DNA from: Pectobacterium atrosepticum
Lineage (GTDB): Bacteria; Pseudomonadota; Gammaproteobacteria; Enterobacterales; Enterobacteriaceae
Length of the DNA stretch: 64,000 nucleotides
Reading direction: 5' to 3'
Assembly (NCBI GenBank): GCA_019056595.1
Contig: CP036163.1
Location: forward strand, 1,116,001 to 1,180,000
This document shows, piece by piece, positions 17,729-27,031 of the stretch. Below the pieces are notes generated by a model. The model saw only the letters and a list, made by a program, of their open reading frames with translations, made no database searches and had not been told where the DNA came from. The position numbers and the translations under genes were made by a program. How positions within the stretch are numbered: the stretch's first letter is position 1; the number at the start of each line of letters is the position of its first letter.

Positions 17729-19018
17729 TTAAGGGGTATCTCCAAAAACATCTGCCACCGCGAGCATCGCCATCGCGATTTCAATCAGCTTTTTATTCTG
17801 GCTCATCGCCATGCGGCGCAGGGTTTTGTAGGCTTCTTCTTCGCTCAATCCACGGTGCTGCATCAGCAAGCCCTTCGCCCGATCGATCTGTTTTCTTTCA
17901 TTCAACGTGGCCCGTAATGCTGTCAGTTCATGGTCCAGCGCCTGTAAGCGCCGTGACTGTTGTTGCACCAGCGATAGCAGCGACCGCCCCAGTTGTGGGC
18001 TGACGCCGTCGCTATGTAGCCAACCGGGCTGCGCGTTTTGCCCTTCCATGTCGTGACCAGCAATAAATATCGAATAGCCTGGATCGTCATTTTCCTGCTG
18101 CGCCATCAGCTCTTCGAGATCCGCCCGCTGATCGCTGCACGCCTTCTCCGCTGCCGCAATACGGGTACGGCAGCGCTGCATCAGCGTCTGCTCCAGTTCA
18201 TCTTCCATCTGTTTCATTTCGTCAATGCGCCGTGTGGCAACCGAAAACCAGTGCAGGCTATCGGCTTCAGATAGTTTTTCTATCGGGCTTCGGGTACACA
18301 CAATGCGGCGCAGACGTTCAAACTCGCTGTCTGCCTCGATAGCACGCCAGCGCTGCTGGCTTTCTTCATCGCTAAAATTCAAGAAGGTATCGAAGCAGCG
18401 CTCTTGCCGCTCGATCAAATCCAGCAGTTTTTGCCGAGTGTCCTCATCGACACTGCCTGCCGCATAAGCCGCCGCGCCGACAGCACGCTCCTGCCCTGCC
18501 AGCTCTTTGCCCTGCATAAAACTGAACATGGCAATCAACGCGCGGGAAATTCCCGGATCGGCCGCCGTGTCCGACACTTCAAAAACCAGAGCCAGCAGGT
18601 TACGGATAATGTCGTTAAAGAATGTCATCGCCTGAGGCTGAGGCAGCAAACGCTGGCGAATCTGCTGGCGCAATGCGGGCAGCAGACTCAGCGCATAGAC
18701 CACGCTGGCGACGCGACTGAATAAGCGGCTCGCCTGTGGCAATTCCGCCGTCATTTTTTCTAATCCGGCCAGATGCGTCATCAAATGCGTCTGCGCTGCC
18801 TGTACGTCTTTTTCACGTAGCGCCAGTTCGTCGGCGAAAAATCGGCCATCGGAACAAAGAAACAGGTTGGCGGTTCCCCGTTCACGCTGCAATAGATGCA
18901 CAAGCTGGCTGATCTTTCCCACCAGTTCACCACTTTGCAGCAGGTAGCGCAGGCTGTTTAGCTCACACTGGCGCGAGGCGAGTAAAAATCGAATTGTTGT
19001 TGAAGGCTCCGCCACCAT
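17729..19018 (-). CDS. nasR: Nitrate-responsive antiterminator NasR (NIT-ANTAR)
   Basis: A 429-residue RNA-binding regulator of the assimilatory nitrate operon. The first about 330 residues form the all-helical NIT nitrate/nitrite sensor domain, with the LVHLLQRERGTANLFLCSDG motif near residue 41. The C-terminal 70 residues are an ANTAR domain (ERKQIDRAKGLLMQHRGLSEEEAYKTLRRMAMSQN) that binds two-hairpin RNA targets. In Klebsiella NasR binds the nasF leader to prevent termination when nitrate is present. Here the matching target is found about 800 bases downstream. The gene has an AGGAG binding site. It lies upstream of nasF on the same strand but is separated from it by the nasF promoter. Confidence 0.93.
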   Translation of the reverse strand: MVAEPSTTIRFLLASRQCELNSLRYLLQSGELVGKISQLVHLLQRERGTANLFLCSDGRFFADELALREKDVQAAQTHLMTHLAGLEKMTAELPQASRLFSRVASVVYALSLLPALRQQIRQRLLPQPQAMTFFNDIIRNLLALVFEVSDTAADPGISRALIAMFSFMQGKELAGQERAVGAAAYAAGSVDEDTRQKLLDLIERQERCFDTFLNFSDEESQQRWRAIEADSEFERLRRIVCTRSPIEKLSEADSLHWFSVATRRIDEMKQMEDELEQTLMQRCRTRIAAAEKACSDQRADLEELMAQQENDDPGYSIFIAGHDMEGQNAQPGWLHSDGVSPQLGRSLLSLVQQQSRRLQALDHELTALRATLNERKQIDRAKGLLMQHRGLSEEEAYKTLRRMAMSQNKKLIEIAMAMLAVADVFGDTP

Positions 19019-19313
19019 CGCTATCTCTCCTGAAAAAAACCACTGTCAGAAAGATGCAATTAATGCGCCATTTGCACTAATTCGCATTTGGTAGGAAGCA
19101 AGAGCATGTTGTCCGCACAGCCACCGCCGCTTCTATGTGCTTTTCACTTTAATTTTTAAACTCCGTTGCTAAACCCCCGTCATCCCAAACGCTACTCTCT
19201 TCGTCGTCACTAAAACGGTTTTATAGCCATAGCACGATGCTGGCACTAGCGCGGAAACAGAAAGAACCGCGGTAAAAGTCGCATCGTAGCTATGCCACAG
19301 TCAACAGGAGCGT

Positions 19314-21179
19314 ATGAACATGGCGAATTTATCTGAACAAGAAGACTGGATTGATGGGATTTATCAGCTTGAAACATCAGACCCGGTTGTCGCGGGCCCA
19401 GGGGGAATCTCCAACCGTCAGGCAGAGCAGTTAGCCAGCCGCACGGCTTACCTGAAAAAAATGCAGGAAACCACGGGCGAGAGTTTGCAAAAGCATATCG
19501 CAGCTAGCGACCCGCATTCGCAATATGCCCCCAAAAATAGCCCAGCGCTAACGGGAACACCAACCGCACCAACGACAGCCCAGACGGCAAACAATACGCA
19601 AATTGCCACCACGGCATTTGTGAAATCGGCTATTGCCGCACTGATCAATGGTTCTCCCGCGGCACTGGATACGCTGCAAGAGTTAGCGAATGCGCTAGGC
19701 AATGATCCGCACTTCAGCACAACTATATTGAATGCGATTGCTGATGTGAAAACTGACTCGACCAATAAGCTAAATGCCCATGCTTCCATTCTTGATGCGC
19801 ATCCCCAGTATGCCCCTAAAGCCAGCCCTGCACTCACGGGAACACCCACAGCACCAACGGCTGCCTCAGGTTCTAACGACATGCAACTGGCTACAACAGC
19901 CTTTGTGAAAACCGCCGTGGCAGCATTGGTAAATGGCTCGCCTGCTGCACTCGATACGTTGCAAGAGTTGGCGAACGCTTTGGGGAATGATCCGAACTTC
20001 AGCACAACGGTGTTGAATGCACTGGCAGGGAAGCTGGCAAAAAATCAGAACGGCGCGGATATTCCTGATAAATCGCAGTTTCGACAAAACATCGGGCTTA
20101 ATGCATTGTTTGGGGCGTCGCTAAACACTGGAATTATTAATGATTGCAATCTCATTGATGCAGGTGAAACAGCATTGTGTTCTGCTAATGCTGAAAACGG
20201 TCCAGGTTTTTATGCAATCGTGTTCAGCGCATACGGACATACTAATCAGTACATTATTCAAATTGCTTGCGCGTATGGCGGTAGCCAGTTTGCATACAGA
20301 GCGCGAAATGGAGATGTGAATCAGTGGACAGCATGGTCGCGCTCATGGAATTCATCAAATCTAAATCCCATGACCACAGATACAGCACAAACAATAACCG
20401 CGGCAAAAACATTTAAACAAAATTGGGAGTCGTTAGCTGTAATAAACGAAGGGTTAGGTGAACCAGGGTATTTGATTGGTAAGGATTTCGACGGTTCGGC
20501 GCGATGGACATTTGGCTATCAAGATATTGCAACGGATCGGCTGACAATCAGAAATAATAAAAAAAACAGCGCGATTGATCTGGATGAAAACGGCTCCGTT
20601 CGTGTTTTTACGCCAGATAATCAACCGTTCACAATAAATGGCATGGTGGCATATCATCGCGGAAACCTAACCTCGGCGACCATTGGCGCACTGCCAACCT
20701 CTGAACTAGCGGGTATCCCACTGCCGTTCCCCGGCGCTGTCGCACCCGCTGGCTATCTGAAATGCAACGGCCAGCAGTTCGATACAGCACAATTCCCTGT
20801 TTTAGCGTCCCGTTACCCTAGCGGTTTCCTGCCTGATTTGCGCGGCGAGTTCGTGCGCGGCTGGGATGACGGGCGTGGGATTGATACTGTGCGTGCATTG
20901 ATGTCGGCGCAGGGTGATGCGATCAGGAATATTGTTGGTTCATTATTTTATGGTTATGACGCAGATGTACCTGTACTGAACACAAACTCGTCGTCAGGCG
21001 CGTTGTATTACGAAATGAGCACTGCATTACGTGATACAGAAAGTTTGCTTTCATTAGTCACGGATTCAGTAGCGAACAACTGGTATCCGGCAAAATTAGA
21101 CGCATCACGCGTCGTCCCAACAGCAACCGAAAACCGTCCACGCAATATCGCCTTTAACTACATCGTGAGAGCAGCATAA
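19314..21179 (+). CDS. Orphan phage tail fibre protein
   Basis: A 621-residue tail fibre of the lambda Stf / P2 H type. The N-terminus has the phage attachment segment VAGPGGISNRQAEQLASRTAYLK. It is followed by two tandem homologous blocks (about residues 68-135 and 166-233), each containing GTPTAPT, ATTAFVK and the NGSPAALDTLQELANALGND motif. Near the C-terminus a tail collar domain reads PLPFPGAVAPAGYLKCNGQ and LPDLRGEFVRGWDDGRG, and the protein ends in PRNIAFNYIVRAA. It would recognise the host surface at the tip of a phage or tailocin tail. Only its chaperone lies beside it; no capsid, baseplate, integrase or invertase gene is present. An AGGAG precedes the ATG at 19314. Confidence 0.88.
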   Translation: MNMANLSEQEDWIDGIYQLETSDPVVAGPGGISNRQAEQLASRTAYLKKMQETTGESLQKHIAASDPHSQYAPKNSPALTGTPTAPTTAQTANNTQIATTAFVKSAIAALINGSPAALDTLQELANALGNDPHFSTTILNAIADVKTDSTNKLNAHASILDAHPQYAPKASPALTGTPTAPTAASGSNDMQLATTAFVKTAVAALVNGSPAALDTLQELANALGNDPNFSTTVLNALAGKLAKNQNGADIPDKSQFRQNIGLNALFGASLNTGIINDCNLIDAGETALCSANAENGPGFYAIVFSAYGHTNQYIIQIACAYGGSQFAYRARNGDVNQWTAWSRSWNSSNLNPMTTDTAQTITAAKTFKQNWESLAVINEGLGEPGYLIGKDFDGSARWTFGYQDIATDRLTIRNNKKNSAIDLDENGSVRVFTPDNQPFTINGMVAYHRGNLTSATIGALPTSELAGIPLPFPGAVAPAGYLKCNGQQFDTAQFPVLASRYPSGFLPDLRGEFVRGWDDGRGIDTVRALMSAQGDAIRNIVGSLFYGYDADVPVLNTNSSSGALYYEMSTALRDTESLLSLVTDSVANNWYPAKLDASRVVPTATENRPRNIAFNYIVRAA

Positions 21180-21721
21180 TGAGCAACTATTCAACACAAA
21201 TTAAAAACGCAGAACTGAACGAACGCGGCTTGGCAATCAACACAGGCTGGATTACGGTTTATCACGTCAATCCCGCAACGCGGGAATATCAGAGCGCCAG
21301 CTATGAGTATGTTATGCAAGGTGTCGGTCTTCCTGCCGATAGCTATGCCGACGAGCCTGACCTGCCGCCAGTTGGACAAGCCCTGCGCCGTTCCGCTGAT
21401 GGCAAATCGTGGGAACAGGTACCAGATTACCGCGGCCAGGCAGTTTACAGCACAGAAACACGCCAGCCGCAGACAGTTATGCAATTCGGCGTTCTGCCTG
21501 AAAACATGACGTTTCTGGCTCCGGTAACCGAGTTTGATGAGTGGGATGGAACGACGTGGGTGACAAACCAGAAGGCACAACAACTCGCCGCGACCAAAAG
21601 CCTACAGCAGGAACTGGCGGCACGGCGCGCGACGGCAAATACCCGAATTACCGAGCTGAGCTACGCGGTGGATTTAGCCATTGCCACGAATGAAGAGCAA
21701 CAGCCATTCATTATAAAATAA
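21179..21721 (+). CDS. Phage tail fibre assembly chaperone
   Basis: A 180-residue protein of the Tfa / gpG family that helps tail fibres fold and trimerise. The C-terminal block LAATKSLQQELAARRATANTRITELSYAVDLAIATNEEQ is the conserved helical end of the family, preceded by the WDGTTWVTNQKAQ segment. It overlaps the fibre stop codon (TAATGA) and must be its dedicated partner. The pair looks intact and translated together. Confidence 0.87.
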   Translation: MSNYSTQIKNAELNERGLAINTGWITVYHVNPATREYQSASYEYVMQGVGLPADSYADEPDLPPVGQALRRSADGKSWEQVPDYRGQAVYSTETRQPQTVMQFGVLPENMTFLAPVTEFDEWDGTTWVTNQKAQQLAATKSLQQELAARRATANTRITELSYAVDLAIATNEEQQPFIIK

Positions 21722-21750
21722 AATGTGCCGTATTTAACGTACGGCCATTT
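21721..21750 (+). terminator. Hairpin after the tail fibre genes
   Basis: GCCGTA/TACGGC (21727-21732, 21740-21745) extended by AAATG/CATTT forms a hairpin directly after the chaperone stop codon. A clear U-run is lacking, so it is a probable but weak terminator. Confidence 0.45.
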
Positions 21751-22227
21751 CAGTCTCAATAGACAAGATGCTCTGATAGTTCCCCATTATTATTTATCAA
21801 AAAATGTAAAATTAAATAAAAAATGAAACTGTTATATTTATCAATTACAAATCTGTACTAATTAAATTAACACTTCACTTTAACACCAACCAAAATAAAG
21901 AATAAAAAACCAATAAGTTAAAAAAATAAGAATTAAGATCCTAAAATTTAAATAAATAAAAACATAAAACCAAAATGACAGCATTAAAGATAAAAACGCC
22001 AAATCAACAAACTGTACTATTTATCCTCTCGTTTTTGCACGGTATAATCCCCGCACGTTTCATTCACTATTCATTCTTATCTCACTTCAATCAGTGAAGT
22101 TAATTTCCGACGGATGAAAATACCGTCGACGTTAATTTATTCGCATTTATTCATCACTATTTATTCCGGCAAGTATCGGAATAACAGCATTTTCCTGCCT
22201 GAAGCTAAATAGCTGATCCTAATATCG
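21751..22227. other. AT-rich gene-free stretch with an orphan promoter
   Basis: No gene is supported. The first 250 bases are extremely AT-rich. A perfect TATAAT occurs at 22043-22048, followed by two short hairpins (ACTTCA/TGAAGT near 22085-22101 and GACGG/CCGTC near 22109-22127). This could be the promoter and leader of an RNA or of a gene since lost to the IS630 relic. Confidence 0.35.
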
Positions 22228-23118
22228 CTACACTTTTGCCTGACCGTGCTTCCTGCCAGGAAATGGGCTTACCGTTTTCATAAAATAGCGTACTTTGTTC
22301 AGTAATTGCCACATCGAACGACAGCTATGATTTCTAGTTATTGTGTCGTGTAATGCCTGCCATAACCGTTCTACGTGGTTCACCCACGGTGAGTAAATTG
22401 GTTGATAAATAACAATAAATTTTGGGTTATTCTTCAGCCAACGAAGCGTTTCACGACTTTTATGGATGATGTAGTTATCAACGATCAGCGTGATCGTTTT
22501 TGCTCGCCGGTACGTGCTTTTTAGATGTTTTAACAAGCTGATAAATAACCCCGAGTTTTTACTGCTGCTGCCGACGTAACTGACTTTTCCTGTGCCGCTG
22601 TGCAACGCGCCAGCCAGATAATATTTTTCGTTTTTACTCGCTTTTGTTGACCACGTAGCTGCCAGTCACCACCTATTTTGGGGTTGAGATGGATATCGAC
22701 CTCATCCTCGACGCTACACTCGATTAGCGCCTCTGCGATAGCGGCCATTTTCTCTTATTTATACGCGTCGCGAATGCGCAGCGTCGGCACCCGGTTATCT
22801 CGTTGATTTTTATTGCTAACAGTTCAGTACTCCAGCGAGAACGCTGATAACCAAAATCTTCCGGCGAATGCTTAATCAGTTGACGCAACAGCACACAAAT
22901 GCGCTCAAACGGCCAGCGTCGGCCACGACCTGAGGGTAATGATTTCAGGCCTTCCAGCCCGTAAAGTGTGAACCAATTAATCCAGCGCCCCAGCGATGAA
23001 CGTGCGCAGCAAAGCGTTTTGGCAACGTCACTTATCTTGTCCCACGATGAAGCATCAACATCGCGGTGAGTCTGCGGGCATAGTTTTTATCACATGTTTT
23101 ATGGATGGTTTTTTGCAT
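22228..23118 (-). pseudogene. Decayed IS630-family transposase
   Basis: On the minus strand the frame begins MQKTIHKTCDKNYARRLTAM at 23118 and reaches a stop after LMLHRGTR. The family sequence goes on in another frame with SSLGRWINWFTLYGLEGLKS and LLRQLIKHSPEDFGYQRSRW. It shifts again to the DDE domain pieces VEDEVDIHLNPKIGGDWQL and the C-terminal TLIVDNYIIHKSRETLRWL and YQPIYSPWVNHVERLWQAL, which hold the second Asp and the final Glu. At least two frameshifts make it inactive. It lies between the tail fibre locus and the second bd oxidase operon. Confidence 0.85.
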
Positions 23119-23161
23119 CAGACACCTTTCGGCGTCGGGTATCGGTGCTATGATCGGCATG

Positions 23162-23225
23162 ACTCAGTCCGGTTGGTGATTTGGGATATTCAGCGATTGA
23201 TCAGATCGCTTAAATCGGACTGAGT
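23162..23225 (+). promoter_or_regulatory. Nested inverted repeat in the cydA leader
   Basis: ACTCAGTCCG (23162-23171) and CGGACTGAGT (23216-23225) form a perfect 10-bp inverted repeat. GATTT/AAATC and AGCGAT/ATCGCT nest inside, making a long cruciform-like structure 48 bases before the cydA start codon. It may be a leader element, an operator or the end of the IS630 relic. Confidence 0.45.
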
Positions 23226-23272
23226 TCCCTTCTGGTGATCTACTATTTGGAACAGCTATTTAGGAGCGTAAC

Positions 23273-24850
23273 ATGTTTGATGTCGTTGACCTGTCGCGGC
23301 TGCAATTTGCCCTGACTGCCATGTACCACTTTCTTTTCGTCCCTCTGACGCTGGGATTGTCTTTCCTGCTGGCCATTATGAACACCACGTATGTGTTAAC
23401 CGGCAAGCAAATCTACAAGGATATGACCAAATTCTGGGGCAAGCTGTTCGCCATCAATTTTGCACTGGGTGTGGCAACCGGACTGACGCTGGAATTTCAG
23501 TTCGGCACCAACTGGTCTTACTATTCTCACTACGTGGGCGACATTTTTGGTGCACCGCTGGCGATGGAAGGGCTGATGGCGTTCTTCCTGGAATCCACGC
23601 TGGTCGGCCTGTTCTTTTTCGGCTGGGATCGCCTGACCAAAGTCCAGCATATGATGGTGACCTGGTTCGTCGCACTAGGCTCCAACTTCTCCGCCTTGTG
23701 GATTTTGGTCGCCAACGGCTGGATGCAAAACCCGATTGCCGCCGAATTCAATTACGAAACCATGCGCATGGAAATGCTGAGCTTCGCCGAACTGGTGCTG
23801 AACCCCGTCGCACAGGTGAAATTCGTACACACCGTGGCAGCAGGCTACACCGCGGGTGCGATGTTCGTGTTGGGGATCAGTTCTTACTATCTGTTGAGAG
23901 GCCGCGATATCGCGTTTGCCAAGCGCTCGTTCGCCATTGCCGCCAGTTTCGGTCTGGCCTCAGTGCTGTCCGTCATCGTGTTAGGTGATGAATCCGGCTA
24001 TGTGATGGGCGATGTGCAGAAAACCAAGCTGGCAGCGATTGAAGCCGAATGGGAAACGCAGCCCGCCCCCGCCTCTTTCACGCTGTTCTCCATTCCTAAT
24101 CAGGAGACGATGCAAAACGATTACGCCATCCATGTTCCTTACCTGCTGGGATTAATTGCTACCCGTTCGCTCGACAAACCCGTCGTCGGCATTAAAGACC
24201 TGATGGCGCAACATCAGATACGCATTCGTAACGGTATGACGGCCTACGGTCTGTTGGAGGAGCTGCGCTCAGGCAACACCGATCCCACCGTTCGCGCACA
24301 ATTTGAGGCTGCCAAGCGCGATCTTGGCTACGGCATGCTGCTTAAGCGCTATACCGATGACGTCGCCAACGCCAGTGAAAATCAGATTCAGCAGGCGACA
24401 AAAGACTCGATTCCTCGCGTCGCCCCGCTGTATATCGCATTTCGCCTGATGGTGGGCTGCGGCGTGCTGATGCTCGCTATTTTTGCCCTGTCGTTCTGGA
24501 GCGTCATACGCGGCCGCATGGGACAGCGTAAATGGCTGCACCGTGTGGCGCTGTACGGTATTCCCCTACCTTGGATCGCCATTGAATCCGGCTGGTTTAT
24601 CGCTGAATACGGTCGTCAACCGTGGGCGGTCGCCGAGGTCCTGCCTACCGCCGTTGCCAACTCGTCTCTGGAAGCACACGATATTCTGCTGTCGATGGGG
24701 CTGATTTGCGGGCTGTATACGCTATTTCTGGTCGCAGAACTGTATCTGATGTTCAAGTTTTCCCGACTGGGGCCAAGCAGCCTGAAAACCGGCCGCTACC
24801 ATTTTGAACAGCCGACAACACCGCCACTCGCCGCACCTGCAAAACCTTAA
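23273..24850 (+). CDS. cydA: Cytochrome bd ubiquinol oxidase subunit I
   Basis: A 525-residue inner-membrane subunit that carries haems b558, b595 and d and oxidises ubiquinol. The haem ligand His in [14 protein letters not shown], the second His in [11 protein letters not shown] and the Met in RLMVGCG are present, as is the GRQPW motif of all bd oxidases. The Q-loop is of the long type, as in E. coli CydA and AppC. The operon is followed by cydX and yidHG rather than by tolQRA, so this is probably a second, AppC-like bd oxidase. Start: ATG 23273 after AGGAGCGTAAC. Confidence 0.9.
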   Translation: MFDVVDLSRLQFALTAMYHFLFVPLTLGLSFLLAIMNTTYVLTGKQIYKDMTKFWGKLFAINFALGVATGLTLEFQFGTNWSYYSHYVGDIFGAPLAMEGLMAFFLESTLVGLFFFGWDRLTKVQHMMVTWFVALGSNFSALWILVANGWMQNPIAAEFNYETMRMEMLSFAELVLNPVAQVKFVHTVAAGYTAGAMFVLGISSYYLLRGRDIAFAKRSFAIAASFGLASVLSVIVLGDESGYVMGDVQKTKLAAIEAEWETQPAPASFTLFSIPNQETMQNDYAIHVPYLLGLIATRSLDKPVVGIKDLMAQHQIRIRNGMTAYGLLEELRSGNTDPTVRAQFEAAKRDLGYGMLLKRYTDDVANASENQIQQATKDSIPRVAPLYIAFRLMVGCGVLMLAIFALSFWSVIRGRMGQRKWLHRVALYGIPLPWIAIESGWFIAEYGRQPWAVAEVLPTAVANSSLEAHDILLSMGLICGLYTLFLVAELYLMFKFSRLGPSSLKTGRYHFEQPTTPPLAAPAKP

Positions 24851-24864
24851 CGGGAGCCACAATA

Positions 24865-26004
24865 ATGCTGGATTATGAAACATTACGTCTGATTTGGTGG
24901 GGATTGATTGGCCTGCTGTTCATCGGCTTCGCCATCACCGACGGCTTTGATATGGGCGTGGGCATTCTGCTACGCCTACTGGGAAAGAGCGACACCGAAC
25001 GGCGGGTGATGATTAACGTGATCGCCCCACACTGGGACGGCAATCAGGTCTGGCTGATCACCGCTGCTGGCGCGCTGTTTGCCGCCTGGCCGATGGTCTA
25101 TGCTGCTGCCTTTTCCGGTTTCTATTTCGCTATGATTTTAGTCTTGGCCGCCCTGTTTTTCCGCCCGGTTGGCTTTGATTACCGCTCAAAACTGGAAAAT
25201 CGCCGCTGGCGTAATATGTGGGACTGGGGAATTTTTATCGGCAGCTTCGTCCCCACGCTGGTGTTTGGTATAGCACTCGGGAACCTGTTGCAGGGCGTGC
25301 CATTGAGCGTAGATATGTATTTGCGCCTCACCTACCACGGCGGATTCTTTGGCCTGCTGAATCCGTTCGGGTTGCTGGCGGGGTTAGTGAGTGTCGCCAT
25401 GATCGTTTCCCACGGCGCGATTTACCTGCAAATGCGCACCACCGATGCACTTCAGCGTCGCGCGCAAAAAACGGTCCTGACCGCCAGCGTACTGATGAGC
25501 ATCACCTTCTTACTGGCTGGCCTCTGGGTACTAACCGGAATCGACGGCTATGTGATTACCTCCGCGCTGGATAAAGCAGCACCGTCCAACCCATTGAAAA
25601 AAGAAGTGGTCCAACAGGCTGGAGCCTGGTTAACCAACTTTACTGCGTATCCCGTGTTATGGACGATCCCAGCTCTGGGTGTAGTCCTGCCGTGGTTCAC
25701 GAGTCTCTTCTCACGCGTGAACCGCTGCGGCTGGGGCTTTCTGACATCGTCACTGACGATTGTCTGCGTGATTCTGACCGCGGGGATTACGCTATTCCCC
25801 TTCGTGATTCCTTCCAGTTTTGATCCCAATGTTAGCCTGACCATCTGGGATGCCACCTCTAGCCAGCTTACGCTTCAGGTGATGACGATTTTGGCCTGCA
25901 TTTTTGTCCCCACCATCCTGATCTATACCAGCTGGTGTTATTACAAAATGTTTGGCCGTATCGACGCACGTTACATCGAAGAAAATAAGCATTCTGTTTA
26001 CTAA
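24865..26004 (+). CDS. cydB: Cytochrome bd ubiquinol oxidase subunit II
   Basis: A 379-residue multi-helix membrane protein, partner of the bd oxidase subunit I. Family marks are the N-terminal IWWGLIGLLFIGFAITDGFDMGVG, the HWDGNQVWLI segment, FFRPVGFDYR and the C-terminal CYYKMFGR. It begins 14 bases after cydA with a GGGAG binding site and is followed by cydX, in the normal operon order. Confidence 0.92.
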   Translation: MLDYETLRLIWWGLIGLLFIGFAITDGFDMGVGILLRLLGKSDTERRVMINVIAPHWDGNQVWLITAAGALFAAWPMVYAAAFSGFYFAMILVLAALFFRPVGFDYRSKLENRRWRNMWDWGIFIGSFVPTLVFGIALGNLLQGVPLSVDMYLRLTYHGGFFGLLNPFGLLAGLVSVAMIVSHGAIYLQMRTTDALQRRAQKTVLTASVLMSITFLLAGLWVLTGIDGYVITSALDKAAPSNPLKKEVVQQAGAWLTNFTAYPVLWTIPALGVVLPWFTSLFSRVNRCGWGFLTSSLTIVCVILTAGITLFPFVIPSSFDPNVSLTIWDATSSQLTLQVMTILACIFVPTILIYTSWCYYKMFGRIDARYIEENKHSVY

Positions 26005-26025
26005 CGATTTTTGAGGAGAAAGAAG

Positions 26026-26130
26026 ATGTGGTATTTCGCCTGGATACTCGGCACGCTACTGGCCTGTGCATTCGCACTGGTCACCGCATTGGCCGTAGAG
26101 AATCATGAAGCGGGGAAAGACGCGTCCTAA
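26026..26130 (+). CDS. cydX: Small bd oxidase subunit CydX
   Basis: A 34-residue single-helix protein reading MWYFAWILGTLLACAFALV and then TALAVENHEAGKDAS. It matches the CydX/AppX (YbgT) family by the N-terminal MWYFAWILG and the conserved Glu after the helix. CydX stabilises the haem groups of bd oxidase. A GAGGAGAAAGAAG lies directly before the ATG at 26026, 21 bases after the cydB stop. Confidence 0.93.
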   Translation: MWYFAWILGTLLACAFALVTALAVENHEAGKDAS

Positions 26131-26282
26131 TAAAACGGCGCGCCGCCATCGCGGTGCTTCATCATGCCGTTCTGATGCAATCATCGCTGATACAATCGGG
26201 CAGACGAAATCCGCCGAGGGCGCTAGAATGCAAACGCGGCGCCCAAGCGGATACCTTTTTCAACCTGAAATCAGATGATAAC

Positions 26283-26648
26283 ATGACAACACCCAGACAG
26301 GACAAAACTCCGTGGTGGAGCCAGGGGAAAACCCCGGACTACCGTTTTTCATTAGCGAATGAACGCACCTTTCTGGCGTGGATCCGCACCGCGCTGGCGT
26401 TTCTCGCGGGTGCAGTGGGTATCGATCAATTTACCGTGCATATCGATCCGTTGCTGCGTCAAGGGCTGTCGTTGTTACTGGTCGTCAGTGCGGCGCTGCT
26501 GGGCGGCTTGGCCTATCGTCGCTGGGTCAGCAATGAAAAAGCCATGCGGCAGGAAAATGATATGCCGTACACGCCGATGCTGCTGATCGTGACGCTGTTT
26601 ATCACCCTCATTGCCATTGCTCTCGCCGCCATGATTCTGTTCGGGTAG
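26283..26648 (+). CDS. yidH: YidH-family DUF202 membrane protein
   Basis: A 121-residue inner-membrane protein of the DUF202 family with three helices. The motif DYRFSLANERTFLAWIRTALAFLAG (first part, residues 19-38) is nearly the same as in E. coli YidH, and RRWVSNEKAMRQENDMPYT follows. The function is not known. It sits after the bd oxidase operon and directly before a YidG-like partner. The start at 26283 is chosen because the family domain begins there; the longer frame to 26154 has no family match. Confidence 0.82.
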   Translation: MTTPRQDKTPWWSQGKTPDYRFSLANERTFLAWIRTALAFLAGAVGIDQFTVHIDPLLRQGLSLLLVVSAALLGGLAYRRWVSNEKAMRQENDMPYTPMLLIVTLFITLIAIALAAMILFG

Positions 26649-26651
26649 CGT

Positions 26652-26978
26652 ATGGAGACGACCCGCGATCCGGGGTTACAGTCACAGCGAACCGGCATGG
26701 CGTGGTCCCGTACCCTGTTTGTGATGCTGATCAATAGCCTTCTGTGTTTTCGCCTCAGTATGGCAGACGATAGCCGCGCGGTGTTTGCCTGCGCCATGCT
26801 GCTCTTATGCGTTTCCGCTCTGATGTCGGTGCTGGCGATTGTGCGTTATCGTTTTAATGCCAGTTGTCAGTTGGTGTTATCGCGCATTAACCACGGACTG
26901 ATCGTGCTGACATCTGCGTCAATTGTGATCACTGCGTTGGTATTGCTGCTACATTTCAGCGGTGTGTGGCAGAGGTAG
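26652..26978 (+). CDS. yidG: YidG-like DUF202 membrane protein
   Basis: A 108-residue membrane protein with the DUF202 start DPGLQSQRTGMAWSRTLFVML and three predicted helices. It is the usual partner of YidH and begins three bases after it. The sequence is more divergent from E. coli YidG than its neighbour is from YidH. Role unknown. Confidence 0.75.
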   Translation: METTRDPGLQSQRTGMAWSRTLFVMLINSLLCFRLSMADDSRAVFACAMLLLCVSALMSVLAIVRYRFNASCQLVLSRINHGLIVLTSASIVITALVLLLHFSGVWQR

Positions 26979-27031
26979 GTTTTCTAGACGAAAGGCGGTG
27001 AAGCCCAAACGCGCTTCACCGATTAGGTGGA

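Noticed and set aside
26154-26282. Longer N-terminus for the YidH-like protein
   Set aside because: The 43 extra codons have no counterpart in the family, and the conserved region starts right after the ATG at 26283.
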